From contig NZ_LWQT01000077.1 of NCBI RefSeq assembly GCF_001650715.1, positions 62,001 through 126,000 on the forward strand: 64,000 bases of DNA. Direction: 5' to 3'. This DNA is from Paramagnetospirillum marisnigri (GTDB lineage Bacteria > Pseudomonadota > Alphaproteobacteria > Rhodospirillales > Magnetospirillaceae). The position numbers and the translations under genes were made by a program. Positions within the stretch are counted from its first letter, which is position 1. Every line of letters begins with the position of its first letter. A model generated the notes under the pieces. It worked only from the letters and a program-made list of their open reading frames with translations, did not search any database and was not told where the DNA came from. Positions 44,098-53,139 of the stretch are shown here, one piece after another.

Positions 44098-44676
44098 TCA
44101 GGCCAACTCAGCCGCCTTCACCATCATCTCTTCGTTGACCGTGACATAACGCTGGGTGGTTTGGATGCTTTGATGTCCAGCAAGCTGTTGAAGCACGAAC
44201 ACGGAGACACCCTTGTTTGCCAGCGTCGTCAAATAAGAACGACGCCCACTATGCGAGCGTGCATCCGCCAATCCCGCTTCGTCGTAAATGCGGCGGAACA
44301 GCATTACCATCGTGGTCGGCGTGAAGTGTCCACCCTTTTGACTGCGGATCAGCGGCTTGCGTTCGTCCGTCCATTCCCGCTGTTCAAGATAACGAGCGAT
44401 CTCGCGCTGGAGCTTGGTGTTGATGAACACCGTGCGACCACGGTTGCCCTTGGTTTGTGACGCGGACAGGTGGATGCGATCACGAACCGCACAGCCTTCA
44501 TTAACAACGTCCATAATTTTCAAGGCCGCGATTTCACCGGCCCGCATGCCTGCCCAGTGCGACAGCAACACAGCAAGGCGATTACGGGTGGAAAGGATGC
44601 CGTGCTGGGCGACCACAGCCAGGACGCGCTTCATCTCGGCTTCGGACAGGACTTTGGCTTGCGACATGACGAACAC
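44098..44676 (-). CDS. Short tyrosine recombinase (catalytic domain only)
   Basis: The 192-residue protein has the catalytic set R (MRAGEIAALK), HSGRRS (HxxR), AGHQSIQTTQRYV (His and Tyr nucleophile) and a likely Lys in TKGNRGRTV. It lacks the usual N-terminal core-binding domain, like solo integrases that are chromosomal or cassette-linked. It lies 118 bp from one of two 43-bp direct repeats that flank the next two genes and may have moved that cassette. It is distinct from the main integrase at 59212. Confidence 0.8.
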   Translation of the reverse strand: MFVMSQAKVLSEAEMKRVLAVVAQHGILSTRNRLAVLLSHWAGMRAGEIAALKIMDVVNEGCAVRDRIHLSASQTKGNRGRTVFINTKLQREIARYLEQREWTDERKPLIRSQKGGHFTPTTMVMLFRRIYDEAGLADARSHSGRRSYLTTLANKGVSVFVLQQLAGHQSIQTTQRYVTVNEEMMVKAAELA

Positions 44677-44793
44677 CCATAATGTTATGTTTTCATCCTA
44701 TGGGTAGTGTCACATCACCTTTTGCCTTGGTCTCCCCGATATCGGGCTTTGAAAATGGCGGAAATCCGCGCTTGGTTATGGTTTTGCTATTCT

Positions 44794-44836
44794 ATAACTT
44801 TCCGGAACGCGGGTGCTTCAGCTTGGAGATGAGGCG
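44794..44836. repeat. 43-bp direct repeat, left copy
   Basis: It shares the 20-mer ATAACTTTCCGGAACGCGGG with 47277-47296, then GCTT-GAGATGA-GCG at the same spacing. The two copies bracket a 2.5-kb segment holding two genes. The 44677-44957 gap contains nothing else recognised. Confidence 0.75.
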
Positions 44837-44957
44837 TTCCGAAAAACGATGGGCTCGCTGCTGCTGTCCTAATGTACGCTTCGCGCGCATCATGGTCGTG
44901 GAAAGTTATCAGAATCCGGCCATTCGCGGCCCACTCCGACCCGCAACATTAACACTG

Positions 44958-45941
44958 TCAGTCTTGCGGAAAATCTACCCCGACGAGCAACAATGCGGCA
45001 CGCTCGACATGTGGCAGTACTGCCTTGACGGCCTCCGCACCGTCCGGGAAGCTCTCAAAGATCATATCCTTCTCCCCAGCATGAACGATGGCACAGCGAA
45101 TCTGATAGACCAGAGCCGCGCCCGTTTTCCACTTCTCTCCGCCAACTTTCTTCTTCGTGACCCTGCGAAATAGGGCGGTCGCGAACTGGTTTACGTTGTT
45201 GAGTTGGTCGAGTGCCGTCCAGCAGGCTTCGAAAGCATCTTTTTGGGTTTCCGCCAAGCCGATGATTTGGTTCATCTCGGATTTGAGAGCTTCGGCTGCA
45301 TCGTCCAATGCAGCGTTGGGCTCGGCATCGAAACTTGCGATCAATTTAATCTTTATCTCCGCGAGAAATCTCGCCTCCATCACGCGATAGAGCTCGAGAA
45401 ACCGGAACTTCAGCGGCGATGTGCGGAAAGAGTTGGCCAAGCAGTTCAGCGCAACCTTATTCAGAAGGGAGCTGACGTTCGCGTCAATAATCGCAAGCGT
45501 GGCACCGTTGAAGAGGATGCTGTCGCCAGCCATAGGTTGGTCCACAACACGGATTATTTTGCGGAAATCGTTTGACGCAACAGCTGGGCCGATGGCGATT
45601 TCCACACCTCCCGCAAGGACGATGGCGTGCCGATCCGGCTTTGAAGCTGCTACTGCACGAACGAGCGCTATTTCGATTGCTGTGGGCAGCCCATGATCTG
45701 TGCCAGGAGGGAAGCCAAAAATCTCGGCCTCCCCCTCCGTCTTATGGGCTACGGTCCAATAAAACGGCCTCGTGAGATCCCGGGGATCAATACTTACATC
45801 GCGCGGGAAATCTCCACCTGCGAGAATACGGGCAGCTTCAGAAGCCGCCTCCACTCCCAGCTCCAGCGTCCCTAATTGCAAAGGACGTGTCGGATCCACC
45901 TCCTCGGCGGACGCGATTGCAAGTGCCTCAAGAAGATACAT
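44958..45941 (-). CDS. Unknown protein with HEPN-like C-terminal motif
   Basis: The 327-residue protein has no signal peptide or membrane span. Near the C-terminus, YQIRCAIVHAGEKD (residues 279-292) has the Rx4H spacing and setting of HEPN ribonuclease or nucleotidyl-transfer toxins, preceded by helical segments. The N-terminal half is unassigned. It starts 3 bp after the ParB/DGQHR-like gene ends, so the two form a pair, and the pair is flanked by direct repeats. A toxin or defence effector role is plausible but unproven. Confidence 0.6.
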   Translation of the reverse strand: MYLLEALAIASAEEVDPTRPLQLGTLELGVEAASEAARILAGGDFPRDVSIDPRDLTRPFYWTVAHKTEGEAEIFGFPPGTDHGLPTAIEIALVRAVAASKPDRHAIVLAGGVEIAIGPAVASNDFRKIIRVVDQPMAGDSILFNGATLAIIDANVSSLLNKVALNCLANSFRTSPLKFRFLELYRVMEARFLAEIKIKLIASFDAEPNAALDDAAEALKSEMNQIIGLAETQKDAFEACWTALDQLNNVNQFATALFRRVTKKKVGGEKWKTGAALVYQIRCAIVHAGEKDMIFESFPDGAEAVKAVLPHVERAALLLVGVDFPQD

Positions 45942-45944
45942 GAT

Positions 45945-47102
45945 TTACATCATGCTTGCCGACTGCGTCCAGCATTCTATCATTGGACTGGTCCCATCCT
46001 GCATGATGTATTCACGCACTGCCCTGAAAACTAATGCACGAGTTGCCTCGCCGACATTGCTACGCTTCGCATCAATGCTCTTGCGGATTTGCTCGAAGGT
46101 AAACACCCCAAGAGGGTTTTCCTTGTCCATCTCTGCATCATGGATCATCTTCGTCATCGCGTTGGAAAGGCGGTCCTGTAGCGTCTCATTCTTGTGCGCA
46201 AAGCCGATAGCTGCGGCAAATCCAAGCACTACAGTATCGTTTCCGAAGAAGCGGTTTTGCTCTTCTCCAAGAGATCTGTCGAGCCGCAGAAGCCAATCTA
46301 CGAATTGACGAAACCCGTCACGCTGATTGCCGTTGTTGTCGGTCAAGTCGATACCTAGCGATTCCAGTGCTTCATCTACTACCATCGTCTCGACCACGAG
46401 GTTGGTTCGATCAACGTTGGGGCTCCTTTGCATCCAGGCCTGAAAGGCCTGTGCCAACGTCGAGAGGTGAAATTGCCCTGGACGGACTCGGCGTTTGTGG
46501 TCCTTGAGGCGTATAATTTCGATACCAGGAAGATCCTGAAGGTCTTCAGCTAAGCCTCCCGATAGAATGTCAATCTGGTGCTTCATCGACATCGGACGCT
46601 GGCCGGCGTTCAATAGCAACATGCGGTACGCGAGTGGGAAGAAGGCAATGTTTACCCAGATTTCAAGGCGCAGGGACCGCAGAAGGAAGACAGAACGTTC
46701 ATCGTCATTTAATTCCGCAAGAGTCTGGCGAAGGGCGTTGGTCCGTTGCAGACCATCGACGATATCGACGTCGACGGGTGTAGTCTTCGCGATTGCATTC
46801 TGCAATGAATCCAGGTCAGCTCTCGTCGCAGATATGAATCCATCATTTACATTGTAATTACCCGTGACCGACGCATCGATATTTCGAACGGCGAGAACTA
46901 TCGTGGGCAATATGCAGCCCATCTTGAGGTCGGCTCTGAGATTTTTGTATGGCTTGGAGCCTCTAATGATGTCGCGCTGGATGGCGAGGTTTTCCTCAGA
47001 TCCCTGCGTCTTTTCTAGATACCATTCGTAATCCGCTCTGGCACTTATCATAAAGTTATCAATGCGATTGTCATAATCTATTCCGACAACTTCAAACTTC
47101 AT
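45945..47102 (-). CDS. DGQHR/ParB-like domain protein
   Basis: The 385-residue protein contains VDIVDGLQRTNAL (about residues 112-124) followed by VNIAFFPLAYRMLLLNAGQRPMSMKHQ. This is the pattern of the DGQHR/ParB-nuclease-like fold (DndB and DUF262 relatives). Those proteins act in DNA sulfur modification, defence, and as the DpdB partner of DpdA. It is coupled to the HEPN-like gene. Whether it serves the DpdA-like enzyme in this island or a separate two-gene system cannot be told. Confidence 0.55.
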   Translation of the reverse strand: MKFEVVGIDYDNRIDNFMISARADYEWYLEKTQGSEENLAIQRDIIRGSKPYKNLRADLKMGCILPTIVLAVRNIDASVTGNYNVNDGFISATRADLDSLQNAIAKTTPVDVDIVDGLQRTNALRQTLAELNDDERSVFLLRSLRLEIWVNIAFFPLAYRMLLLNAGQRPMSMKHQIDILSGGLAEDLQDLPGIEIIRLKDHKRRVRPGQFHLSTLAQAFQAWMQRSPNVDRTNLVVETMVVDEALESLGIDLTDNNGNQRDGFRQFVDWLLRLDRSLGEEQNRFFGNDTVVLGFAAAIGFAHKNETLQDRLSNAMTKMIHDAEMDKENPLGVFTFEQIRKSIDAKRSNVGEATRALVFRAVREYIMQDGTSPMIECWTQSASMM

Positions 47103-47276
47103 AAAGCACCTATGCTAGAAATCACGCTATTTATGGTGAATGCGTGTGACAATGACGATCCTCAGGTACATTAGCCGCTAGAGAGGACCGCGTCATCTTC
47201 TATGAAGCGGATGGCATCACGCTGTACTACAAGTGCAGACGCGGCGACGGTTAGGCTCACGCTTACCTTAATACGG

Positions 47277-47319
47277 ATAACTTTCCGGAACGCGGGCAAT
47301 TTGGCTTCGAGATGAAGCG
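47277..47319. repeat. 43-bp direct repeat, right copy
   Basis: The partner of 44794-44836. Its end lies 4 bp from the stop codon (47324-47326) of the HEPN/TOPRIM gene, so the cassette sits exactly at the 3' end of the restriction-like operon. The gap 47103-47276 has no recognised gene. Confidence 0.75.
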
Positions 47320-47323
47320 CAGG

Positions 47324-48628
47324 TTATAGATAAGAGATCTGGGAAACCTGCTGGTCGACCGCAATCGCCGTACATTCCGCAATAAGCAGATCAAGGACAG
47401 CTTCAATCTTGCGAACGTCATACGCGCCATTAGCCAACGTCTCTGCTGTCTGCTTCAAGAACTCCTTGCTGTAGGATTCCTTGTATTCCAGTGCCCCTTG
47501 ATAGGCGCCGAGGCTCTTCTTGTAGTTCGTCCAGAGCACCTTCGCCGGTGGATAACCGCCTACATTGAGGTCGAGATAGCATTCAATCGCCGCCGCACGC
47601 CGGTTGATGTCCGAGTTGTGGAGGCCATCAGGACCCTGAGCGGGAAACGAACGGAAGTCATCAAGCTCAGGCAACATAATCCCCCGCATGTTCACAGGCA
47701 AGGTAAGTGCTGACAGACGCTGATGAGCCTCAAGTCCCTCGGCGTCATTGTCGAACACAAAAAGGACTTGGTTCTGTACGTCAATCTTCGCGAGCCCTTC
47801 TGCGAATTTGACTAAGTTGCCAGTGCCAGAGAAAGGGTGGCTCTCGCTAACATCGACGAAGCGAAAGAAGTCCACAATTCCTGGCCGCAAGATCTCAAGC
47901 GCCCGCTTCAAGATGTGGATGTCCGAGCTGCCCTCGGTCGCAATCAGGAACGTCTCTGTTCGCCGAGCATTCGGCACAAACTCTCGCTCCGTCGCCCATC
48001 CGGCCTGCACCAACGGTCCATATTGCCAGACGACAGGAGCATCCTCGTTCGTCTCCGCCAAGAGCCGAAGGACCGAATATGGGTGAAGGATATTCACCAA
48101 CTCGCCGAAGAAGCTTCGCTCCGAATAGGCTTGGATATCATAGGGCCGGTAGGTGGGGAGCCGCTCGAGCTGGACGCTGTCGAAGCGCCCTACCATTTTC
48201 GCTTCGCTCGCATCGTCCGTGCCCGCGATAAAGGTATTGTCTAGGCCGTCGAGCGGATGTGCAGCGGCAAATGCTCGGAACTCCTCAAAACTCATTAGCT
48301 CAGGAATCGTCTTATCGTCTTCGTCCAGAAGAGACAGCCTCTCCTCCTGCCAATTCTGGGCAACGACGTCATATTCACGCCGTATGTGCTCTAAATTGAA
48401 GCCAAGGAGCTCAAGGCGTGGAACGACGTGCTTTAGCGGTCGCGTGAAAGCCATCTCGTCGAGTGCACGATATTCTCTATCCTTCTCGTAGCAATCGTAG
48501 TCGATTTGAGCGCTTTTGACTGGCTTTCGATCCGGCTCCTGAAAAATCGATCCGTGATCAATCCCACGATAGTTCTTGCTGTACGTGACCGACACTCCAG
48601 CCACATCGAGTGTAATTTCTGTTCCCAC
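47324..48628 (-). CDS. HEPN/TOPRIM-type protein, last gene of the restriction-like operon
   Basis: The 434-residue protein has an N-terminal region rich in aromatic and charged residues, of the HEPN/Toprim-associated type. A TOPRIM domain follows with Glu232 in FLIATEGSSDIHIL and the DxD pair in LFVFDNDAEGLEA (Asp293/Asp295). TOPRIM domains of this sort (OLD-like) cut or nick nucleic acid in defence systems. It starts 8 bp after the GIY-YIG gene, same strand, so it belongs to that operon. The substrate is unknown. Confidence 0.7.
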   Translation of the reverse strand: MGTEITLDVAGVSVTYSKNYRGIDHGSIFQEPDRKPVKSAQIDYDCYEKDREYRALDEMAFTRPLKHVVPRLELLGFNLEHIRREYDVVAQNWQEERLSLLDEDDKTIPELMSFEEFRAFAAAHPLDGLDNTFIAGTDDASEAKMVGRFDSVQLERLPTYRPYDIQAYSERSFFGELVNILHPYSVLRLLAETNEDAPVVWQYGPLVQAGWATEREFVPNARRTETFLIATEGSSDIHILKRALEILRPGIVDFFRFVDVSESHPFSGTGNLVKFAEGLAKIDVQNQVLFVFDNDAEGLEAHQRLSALTLPVNMRGIMLPELDDFRSFPAQGPDGLHNSDINRRAAAIECYLDLNVGGYPPAKVLWTNYKKSLGAYQGALEYKESYSKEFLKQTAETLANGAYDVRKIEAVLDLLIAECTAIAVDQQVSQISYL

Positions 48629-48636
48629 ATTTCCCC

Positions 48637-49845
48637 CTAACGCCCCTCCACACCCACCAACTTGGCGCTGCCAGGGTCATAGGTGAAATTGGCAATCGAG
48701 CCGTCCCGTATCCGATCAACCGCTTCATCAATGGCAAAGCGGGGAACCAGAAACCATTCCTTGGGCGACACCGGGTTGCCGAAGCGGTCCATGATTTCGA
48801 TCTTCAACCGGGCAGGCTCGAAGAAGCGATGGATCAGGTGTTCCAGCTTGGACCGATTGATGTTGCACAGCTTGTAGGTGGCAACTACCTCGACCTCGGC
48901 CATCAAGTAGGTAGGGTCAAGCTTGGCATTGGCGATCCGCTGCTCAACGCTGCCGCCGGTCACGCCGATCTTGTGCAGCACCTCCCGATGAGCGGTGACA
49001 ACGGGATGGTCGGACTTGCTGCGCAGGACATAGATCGTGCCGCTTTCCGTATCGCCATCGGCCTGCACGTTGTCAAACAGCGGGCCAGCGGAAGGATCAG
49101 TGATCCTTCGGGCCGCGTCGTCTCGATGCAACGCCCGCTGAAAGGACCGTGACAAAACCTCCGCCTCGGTCCCGTTGTCATATATAACCCGCAACCGTCG
49201 ATCTCGGCGATCATACTCAGTGACGAATTCCTCGCCCATTTCCGCGATATACGCTTTCTGACCGCCGACGATGAAATACGCAGCAAGCGCAATTTCCTCC
49301 AGCCGAACCTCGCCACCGATTTTGAGTGGTCGGGTCTGCCGAATGCCCGCATCCAGTTCCTTTTGGACTTGAACGAACAGCGGCTTGAATTTGTCGAAAT
49401 CCTCGCATTTGGTGCGATTGGCGATTTCTTCGGCGGCGCGTTTCTCGGCCACCGAGCGGACGTGACGCAGGTTGCTTAAGTCGTCCACGCCACCACCGGC
49501 CTCAACGCCAAGTGCCGCCAACAATGCGTCGTCGTCCATGGTTTCGCCGACCGCTGCATCGGCAGTGCAGTCGCCGCTCAGCAAGCCTTGCCGGTCCATC
49601 GGCAACAGTAAGGCGCGGCAATCTTCCAGTTCCCGCAGACGGTCCAGGCGCACGGCATAAAGGCGCTCGAAAATATCGCGGTCTTCACCGTGACGGGGCG
49701 CACGGCCATGGCTGTCATAGAAGCGCTGGATTTCCTCGAAACCCGCAATAATGCGTTCTTCGCGGGCTGTGCGCGTTCCCTTGCGCTCCGGCTCCACCTC
49801 AACCCCAAGGGCATCAAGAAGCTCAAGATCAGATTGATCAATCAT
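48637..49845 (-). CDS. GIY-YIG nuclease-family protein
   Basis: From ATG 49845 (MIDQSDLE) the product has 402 residues. The C-terminal 150 residues carry a GIY-YIG/T5orf172-type fold: GTIYVLRSKSDHP, then HKIGVTGGSVEQRIANAK, YKLCNINRSKLEHLIHRFF and NPVSPKEWFLVP. The N-terminal part is helical with an HTH-like stretch. The chosen start overlaps the helicase stop by 8 bp; an upstream in-frame start at 49911 would overlap more. It is probably the nuclease of the methylase-helicase system. Confidence 0.78.
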   Translation of the reverse strand: MIDQSDLELLDALGVEVEPERKGTRTAREERIIAGFEEIQRFYDSHGRAPRHGEDRDIFERLYAVRLDRLRELEDCRALLLPMDRQGLLSGDCTADAAVGETMDDDALLAALGVEAGGGVDDLSNLRHVRSVAEKRAAEEIANRTKCEDFDKFKPLFVQVQKELDAGIRQTRPLKIGGEVRLEEIALAAYFIVGGQKAYIAEMGEEFVTEYDRRDRRLRVIYDNGTEAEVLSRSFQRALHRDDAARRITDPSAGPLFDNVQADGDTESGTIYVLRSKSDHPVVTAHREVLHKIGVTGGSVEQRIANAKLDPTYLMAEVEVVATYKLCNINRSKLEHLIHRFFEPARLKIEIMDRFGNPVSPKEWFLVPRFAIDEAVDRIRDGSIANFTYDPGSAKLVGVEGR

Positions 49846-51898
49846 TCTTGGCCTCGGCAGCCTTGCGCTGAAGGAAGGCAACACCTTCGGCCATGCGTCT
49901 TTCCCATGCATCGGCCGAGGTGATGGACGGCAGACGGCCTCGTTCCTGTTTGAACTTCAGGGCGCGTTGGGCCAATTCACGGGCCTCTTCCAGCGTCAAA
50001 TTCACGCGCTTGGCGTTGATAATGGCCTGGACCTGCTTCAGGCTCTCTTCACTCATGGTCTTTGCCAGAATGGCGTAGGCCTCGCCGAACGGATTGATCC
50101 GGTCGATCAGGTCGATGTCCAGTTCGCGCACGTCCATGGCATATTGCCGTACACCGTCAATCAATGCCGTGTTGCCCTTGGCCATGCCGTCATCGCTGTT
50201 CAGGGTGATGGCCTTGGCCTGCTGGGTCATGTTGAGCGCGGCGACAGCATGTTGCCGCACTGCTTCCTGATCCTCGGCATCCAATTCGGGATAGCGGTCC
50301 TTGATGATCTTGCCCATGCGCACATTGGTCAGTTCTTCGGGGACCAGTTCCGGGTCGAACAGTCCGCGTTCCAATGCGGTCTTATCCTGAACAAAGGCAG
50401 TGATCACCTCGTTCAGGTCTTCCTTGCAAATGCGGGTGGCTTCCTTGCTCTTGGGTTCGGCCAGCCCCTTGATCTCGATCTGGAACGCCCCGGCCTCCTC
50501 GCTGAAGCCCACATTGCAGCGGTTAGGATCATATCCGCCTTCGCCGTAATCAAAGCCTTCCTGCGGGCCGCTTTGAGCCGTCTTGGGAACGAAATTGAAG
50601 CGAGGGGCCAGCACCTGTTCCATCAACAGGCTGGCGGCAATGGCCTTCAGGGTGTCATTGACCGCCTCGTTCACCGCTTCGTCGGCTGCGTCTGGCTGGG
50701 CGATCAGATTGGTGAAACGGGCGCGGGTCTTGCCCTTCGCGTCACGGGTGGCGCGTCCGATGATCTGGACGATTTCGGTCAGGCTGGAGCGATAGCCCAC
50801 GGTCAGCGCGTGTTCGCACCAAATCCAGTCAAAGCCTTCTTTCGCCATCCCCAACGCGATGATGATGTCCACATGGTCGCGGTTGTTCTTGTGTGCAGGG
50901 TCTTTCAGGGCGGCAACCACCTTGTCGCGCCTGGCCGCGTCATCATCAACCAAGTCGGCTACCTTCAGCTTTCGGCCATCCGGCGTGGTGATCAACTGAA
51001 AGCCGGTGGCCGGATCAGCGCCCTGCCAATCGCCAAGGGCGCTCAGGATGTGTTCCACCTCGCGGATTTTATCCTTCAGGCTTTCCCGCGAATTGACGCT
51101 GGGAATATGGACGATGGTCTTTTCCGTCGGGTCCAGTACCCGCATGATGTGGTCGGTATAGGCATCGGTGTAGAAGAAATAGCCAATGTCCAAGGCCTTC
51201 AGATACTCATACCCGTTCAACTGCTCGTAATAGGTATAAGTCACCGTCTCGAACTTGGCTTCATCCAGCGGGGCCAGCACCGGCACGGCATCACCCCGGA
51301 AATACGATCCGGTCATGGCGACCAGATGCACCTTGTCGCGGGCGATGAACTGGCCCAGATGTGCGCCAAGCTTGTTGTCCTGACTGGCGCTGACATGGTG
51401 GAATTCATCCACGGCGATCAGCCGGTTATCGAAAACCTCGATCCCGAAGCGGTCAACGGCGAAGCGAAAGGTGGCATGGGTGCAGATTAGCACCTTGTCG
51501 CCGCTTTCCAGGAACGTCTTGACCGAATTGACCTTGCCGCCATCATCGCCAGGGGCGTTGCACAAATTCCATTTGGGCACCACCACCCAATCGGCCCAAA
51601 AGCCGAACTTGGACAGCGGCTCGTCATTGAAGCTGGACCCGATGGACCGTTCCGGCACAACGATGATGGCCTGTTGCAGGCCCTGCTTTTGCAGCTTGTC
51701 CAAGGCGACGAACATCAGCGCCCGGCTTTTGCCCGATGCGGGCGGCGACTTGATCAGCAGGTATTGTTCGCCCCGCTTTTCATAAACGCGTTCCTGCATG
51801 GGCCGCATGCCCAGCTCGTTGGCCTTGGCCGATTTGCCGGTCTGGGCATAGGTGACGGAAACCGAGGGGATCGCGCCCTTATCGGCGAAACGGGTCAT
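49838..51898 (-). CDS. DEAD/DEAH-box helicase (restriction subunit type)
   Basis: The 686-residue SF2 helicase has Walker A LIKSPPASGKSRAL (about residue 55), DEFHH for the DExH box (about residue 168), MTGSYFRGD for motif III and QIIGRATRDAKGKTR for motif VI. It resembles R subunits of Type I/III-like systems but ends without a recognisable nuclease domain; the next gene supplies a GIY-YIG nuclease. Its ATG overlaps the end of a frameshifted small gene and its stop overlaps the nuclease gene. Confidence 0.85.
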   Translation of the reverse strand: MTRFADKGAIPSVSVTYAQTGKSAKANELGMRPMQERVYEKRGEQYLLIKSPPASGKSRALMFVALDKLQKQGLQQAIIVVPERSIGSSFNDEPLSKFGFWADWVVVPKWNLCNAPGDDGGKVNSVKTFLESGDKVLICTHATFRFAVDRFGIEVFDNRLIAVDEFHHVSASQDNKLGAHLGQFIARDKVHLVAMTGSYFRGDAVPVLAPLDEAKFETVTYTYYEQLNGYEYLKALDIGYFFYTDAYTDHIMRVLDPTEKTIVHIPSVNSRESLKDKIREVEHILSALGDWQGADPATGFQLITTPDGRKLKVADLVDDDAARRDKVVAALKDPAHKNNRDHVDIIIALGMAKEGFDWIWCEHALTVGYRSSLTEIVQIIGRATRDAKGKTRARFTNLIAQPDAADEAVNEAVNDTLKAIAASLLMEQVLAPRFNFVPKTAQSGPQEGFDYGEGGYDPNRCNVGFSEEAGAFQIEIKGLAEPKSKEATRICKEDLNEVITAFVQDKTALERGLFDPELVPEELTNVRMGKIIKDRYPELDAEDQEAVRQHAVAALNMTQQAKAITLNSDDGMAKGNTALIDGVRQYAMDVRELDIDLIDRINPFGEAYAILAKTMSEESLKQVQAIINAKRVNLTLEEARELAQRALKFKQERGRLPSITSADAWERRMAEGVAFLQRKAAEAKND

Positions 51899-52088
51899 CG
51901 CTCATCATCCTTCGCCAATTCATGCTCGATTTGTTCAATGCTGGGCAGACTGGTTTCAAGTTCGGCAGGCAGCGATCGGGCCAACTGATATTTGGCGCCC
52001 CCTTCATGTCCGGGATGGCCGCACCTAGGGCCGTCGCCAGCTGGTCGATGGCATAACCCGCAGGCGGTGAAGTCAGGCTATCGCTCAT
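51895..52088 (-). pseudogene. Small operon gene with an apparent frameshift
   Basis: Starting at ATG 52088 the frame reads SDSLTSPPAGYAIDQLATAL up to DMKGA. A run of five G near 52001-52005 then breaks it. One base added there would give KYQLARSLPAELETSLPSIE and a stop overlapping the helicase ATG (ATGA), about 64 residues in total. The perfect coupling on both sides argues that the intact form is the ancestral gene. A sequencing error or programmed slippage are alternatives to true decay. Confidence 0.6.
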
Positions 52089-53139
52089 GCGCCCCTTCCT
52101 CTGCCATCGTATTGGCTTTATATGCAGAATACTCAACATGTGTTTTCTTTATAGCATTTTTCCTGTCGCTCATGTTTAGCGGGTATATTTTAAGAATTTC
52201 ATCCCGAGCGTTTTCTGTGAATTTGTGGAACATAGACTTTCCATGACTTTGTTTAAAATGATATGCCTTATTGTCAGATAAGCCCAATTTCCATAAAATG
52301 GCATCTATATAATTAGACCCAATTCCTACTGCTTTTATGAGAGCCGTTTTCGTTAATGGGTGCGTTATTGCTGGATCGGTGGGGATGGGCTTCTCAATTT
52401 CGACCCCATGCTTAATCTCAACCTCTCTAACAACATAGAATGCTTTTTCGGCTTCGTTTTCGGTCTCGGAGAAACGACCCTTGCGTATCCAGTTCATATT
52501 TTTAGCAGTTTCTGTCGTTATATAGACGGTTGCAGTTTTATCGTCCCCACTCAGCCCAGCAGCATCAACAATAGCTACTCGATCATGCCCGACTTTATTG
52601 ATCAGCGTGATATTATCAACAAGTGAATGGAAAACCCTCTGCACTCTTTCATCCAATATCTTCCTTAACTCAGGATGCTTTATCTCGCCATTTGACGATG
52701 AATATCGATAGTACACGGCCCCTTCACGCAATAGCTCCTGATCTGCCTTGCCCTTTTCCCTGAATTGCTGAACCTTCTTTTTCTTGCAAATTACCGGCTT
52801 ATCTCCGGATGGGCTAACGAGAATGTACAGAACCTTTCTATCGTGCAGCACTTTACTTCCAATAATAAATTGTATTTCTGGCTCAAAATATTCCTTAAGA
52901 AAATTTGCCACCACTAAATCTTCCGGTTCAGCCCCCGACACGCCAACAAGCTCTTTAGGTGAATTCTTGATTCCAAAGAAAATTACACCTCCATCCCTAT
53001 TTGCAAACGCCGCAATCGTTTGGGCGTATTTCCAAATTTTATCCATGTCAAAAGATAGCTTGAACTCCCTGTGCTCACTTTCTCTGTTCGTGACACGAAG
53101 GGTGTCGTGGTCAATATTCAGCTCAAGAAGCTCGCTCAT
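52078..53139 (-). CDS. AlbA_2/Schlafen-like ATP-binding protein
   Basis: The 353-residue protein begins with a divergent AAA-4/AlbA_2 domain: ESEHREFKLSF, then IAAFANRDGGVIFFGIKNSPKELVG (about residues 20-66). The remainder is winged-helix-like, with a C-terminal part of higher AT content. AlbA_2 proteins appear in many defence and regulatory settings as nucleic-acid or nucleotide binders. It overlaps the methylase stop by 4 bp and the small gene start by 11 bp. The lower GC of this gene and the end of the methylase suggests mixed origin of the operon. Confidence 0.75.
   Translation of the reverse strand: MSELLELNIDHDTLRVTNRESEHREFKLSFDMDKIWKYAQTIAAFANRDGGVIFFGIKNSPKELVGVSGAEPEDLVVANFLKEYFEPEIQFIIGSKVLHDRKVLYILVSPSGDKPVICKKKKVQQFREKGKADQELLREGAVYYRYSSSNGEIKHPELRKILDERVQRVFHSLVDNITLINKVGHDRVAIVDAAGLSGDDKTATVYITTETAKNMNWIRKGRFSETENEAEKAFYVVREVEIKHGVEIEKPIPTDPAITHPLTKTALIKAVGIGSNYIDAILWKLGLSDNKAYHFKQSHGKSMFHKFTENARDEILKIYPLNMSDRKNAIKKTHVEYSAYKANTMAEEGAHER

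Noticed and set aside
44682-45173. A 163-codon plus-strand open frame
   Set aside because: It starts at the solo recombinase promoter, crosses the 43-bp repeat, and its end is antisense to the HEPN-like gene; no ribosome site.
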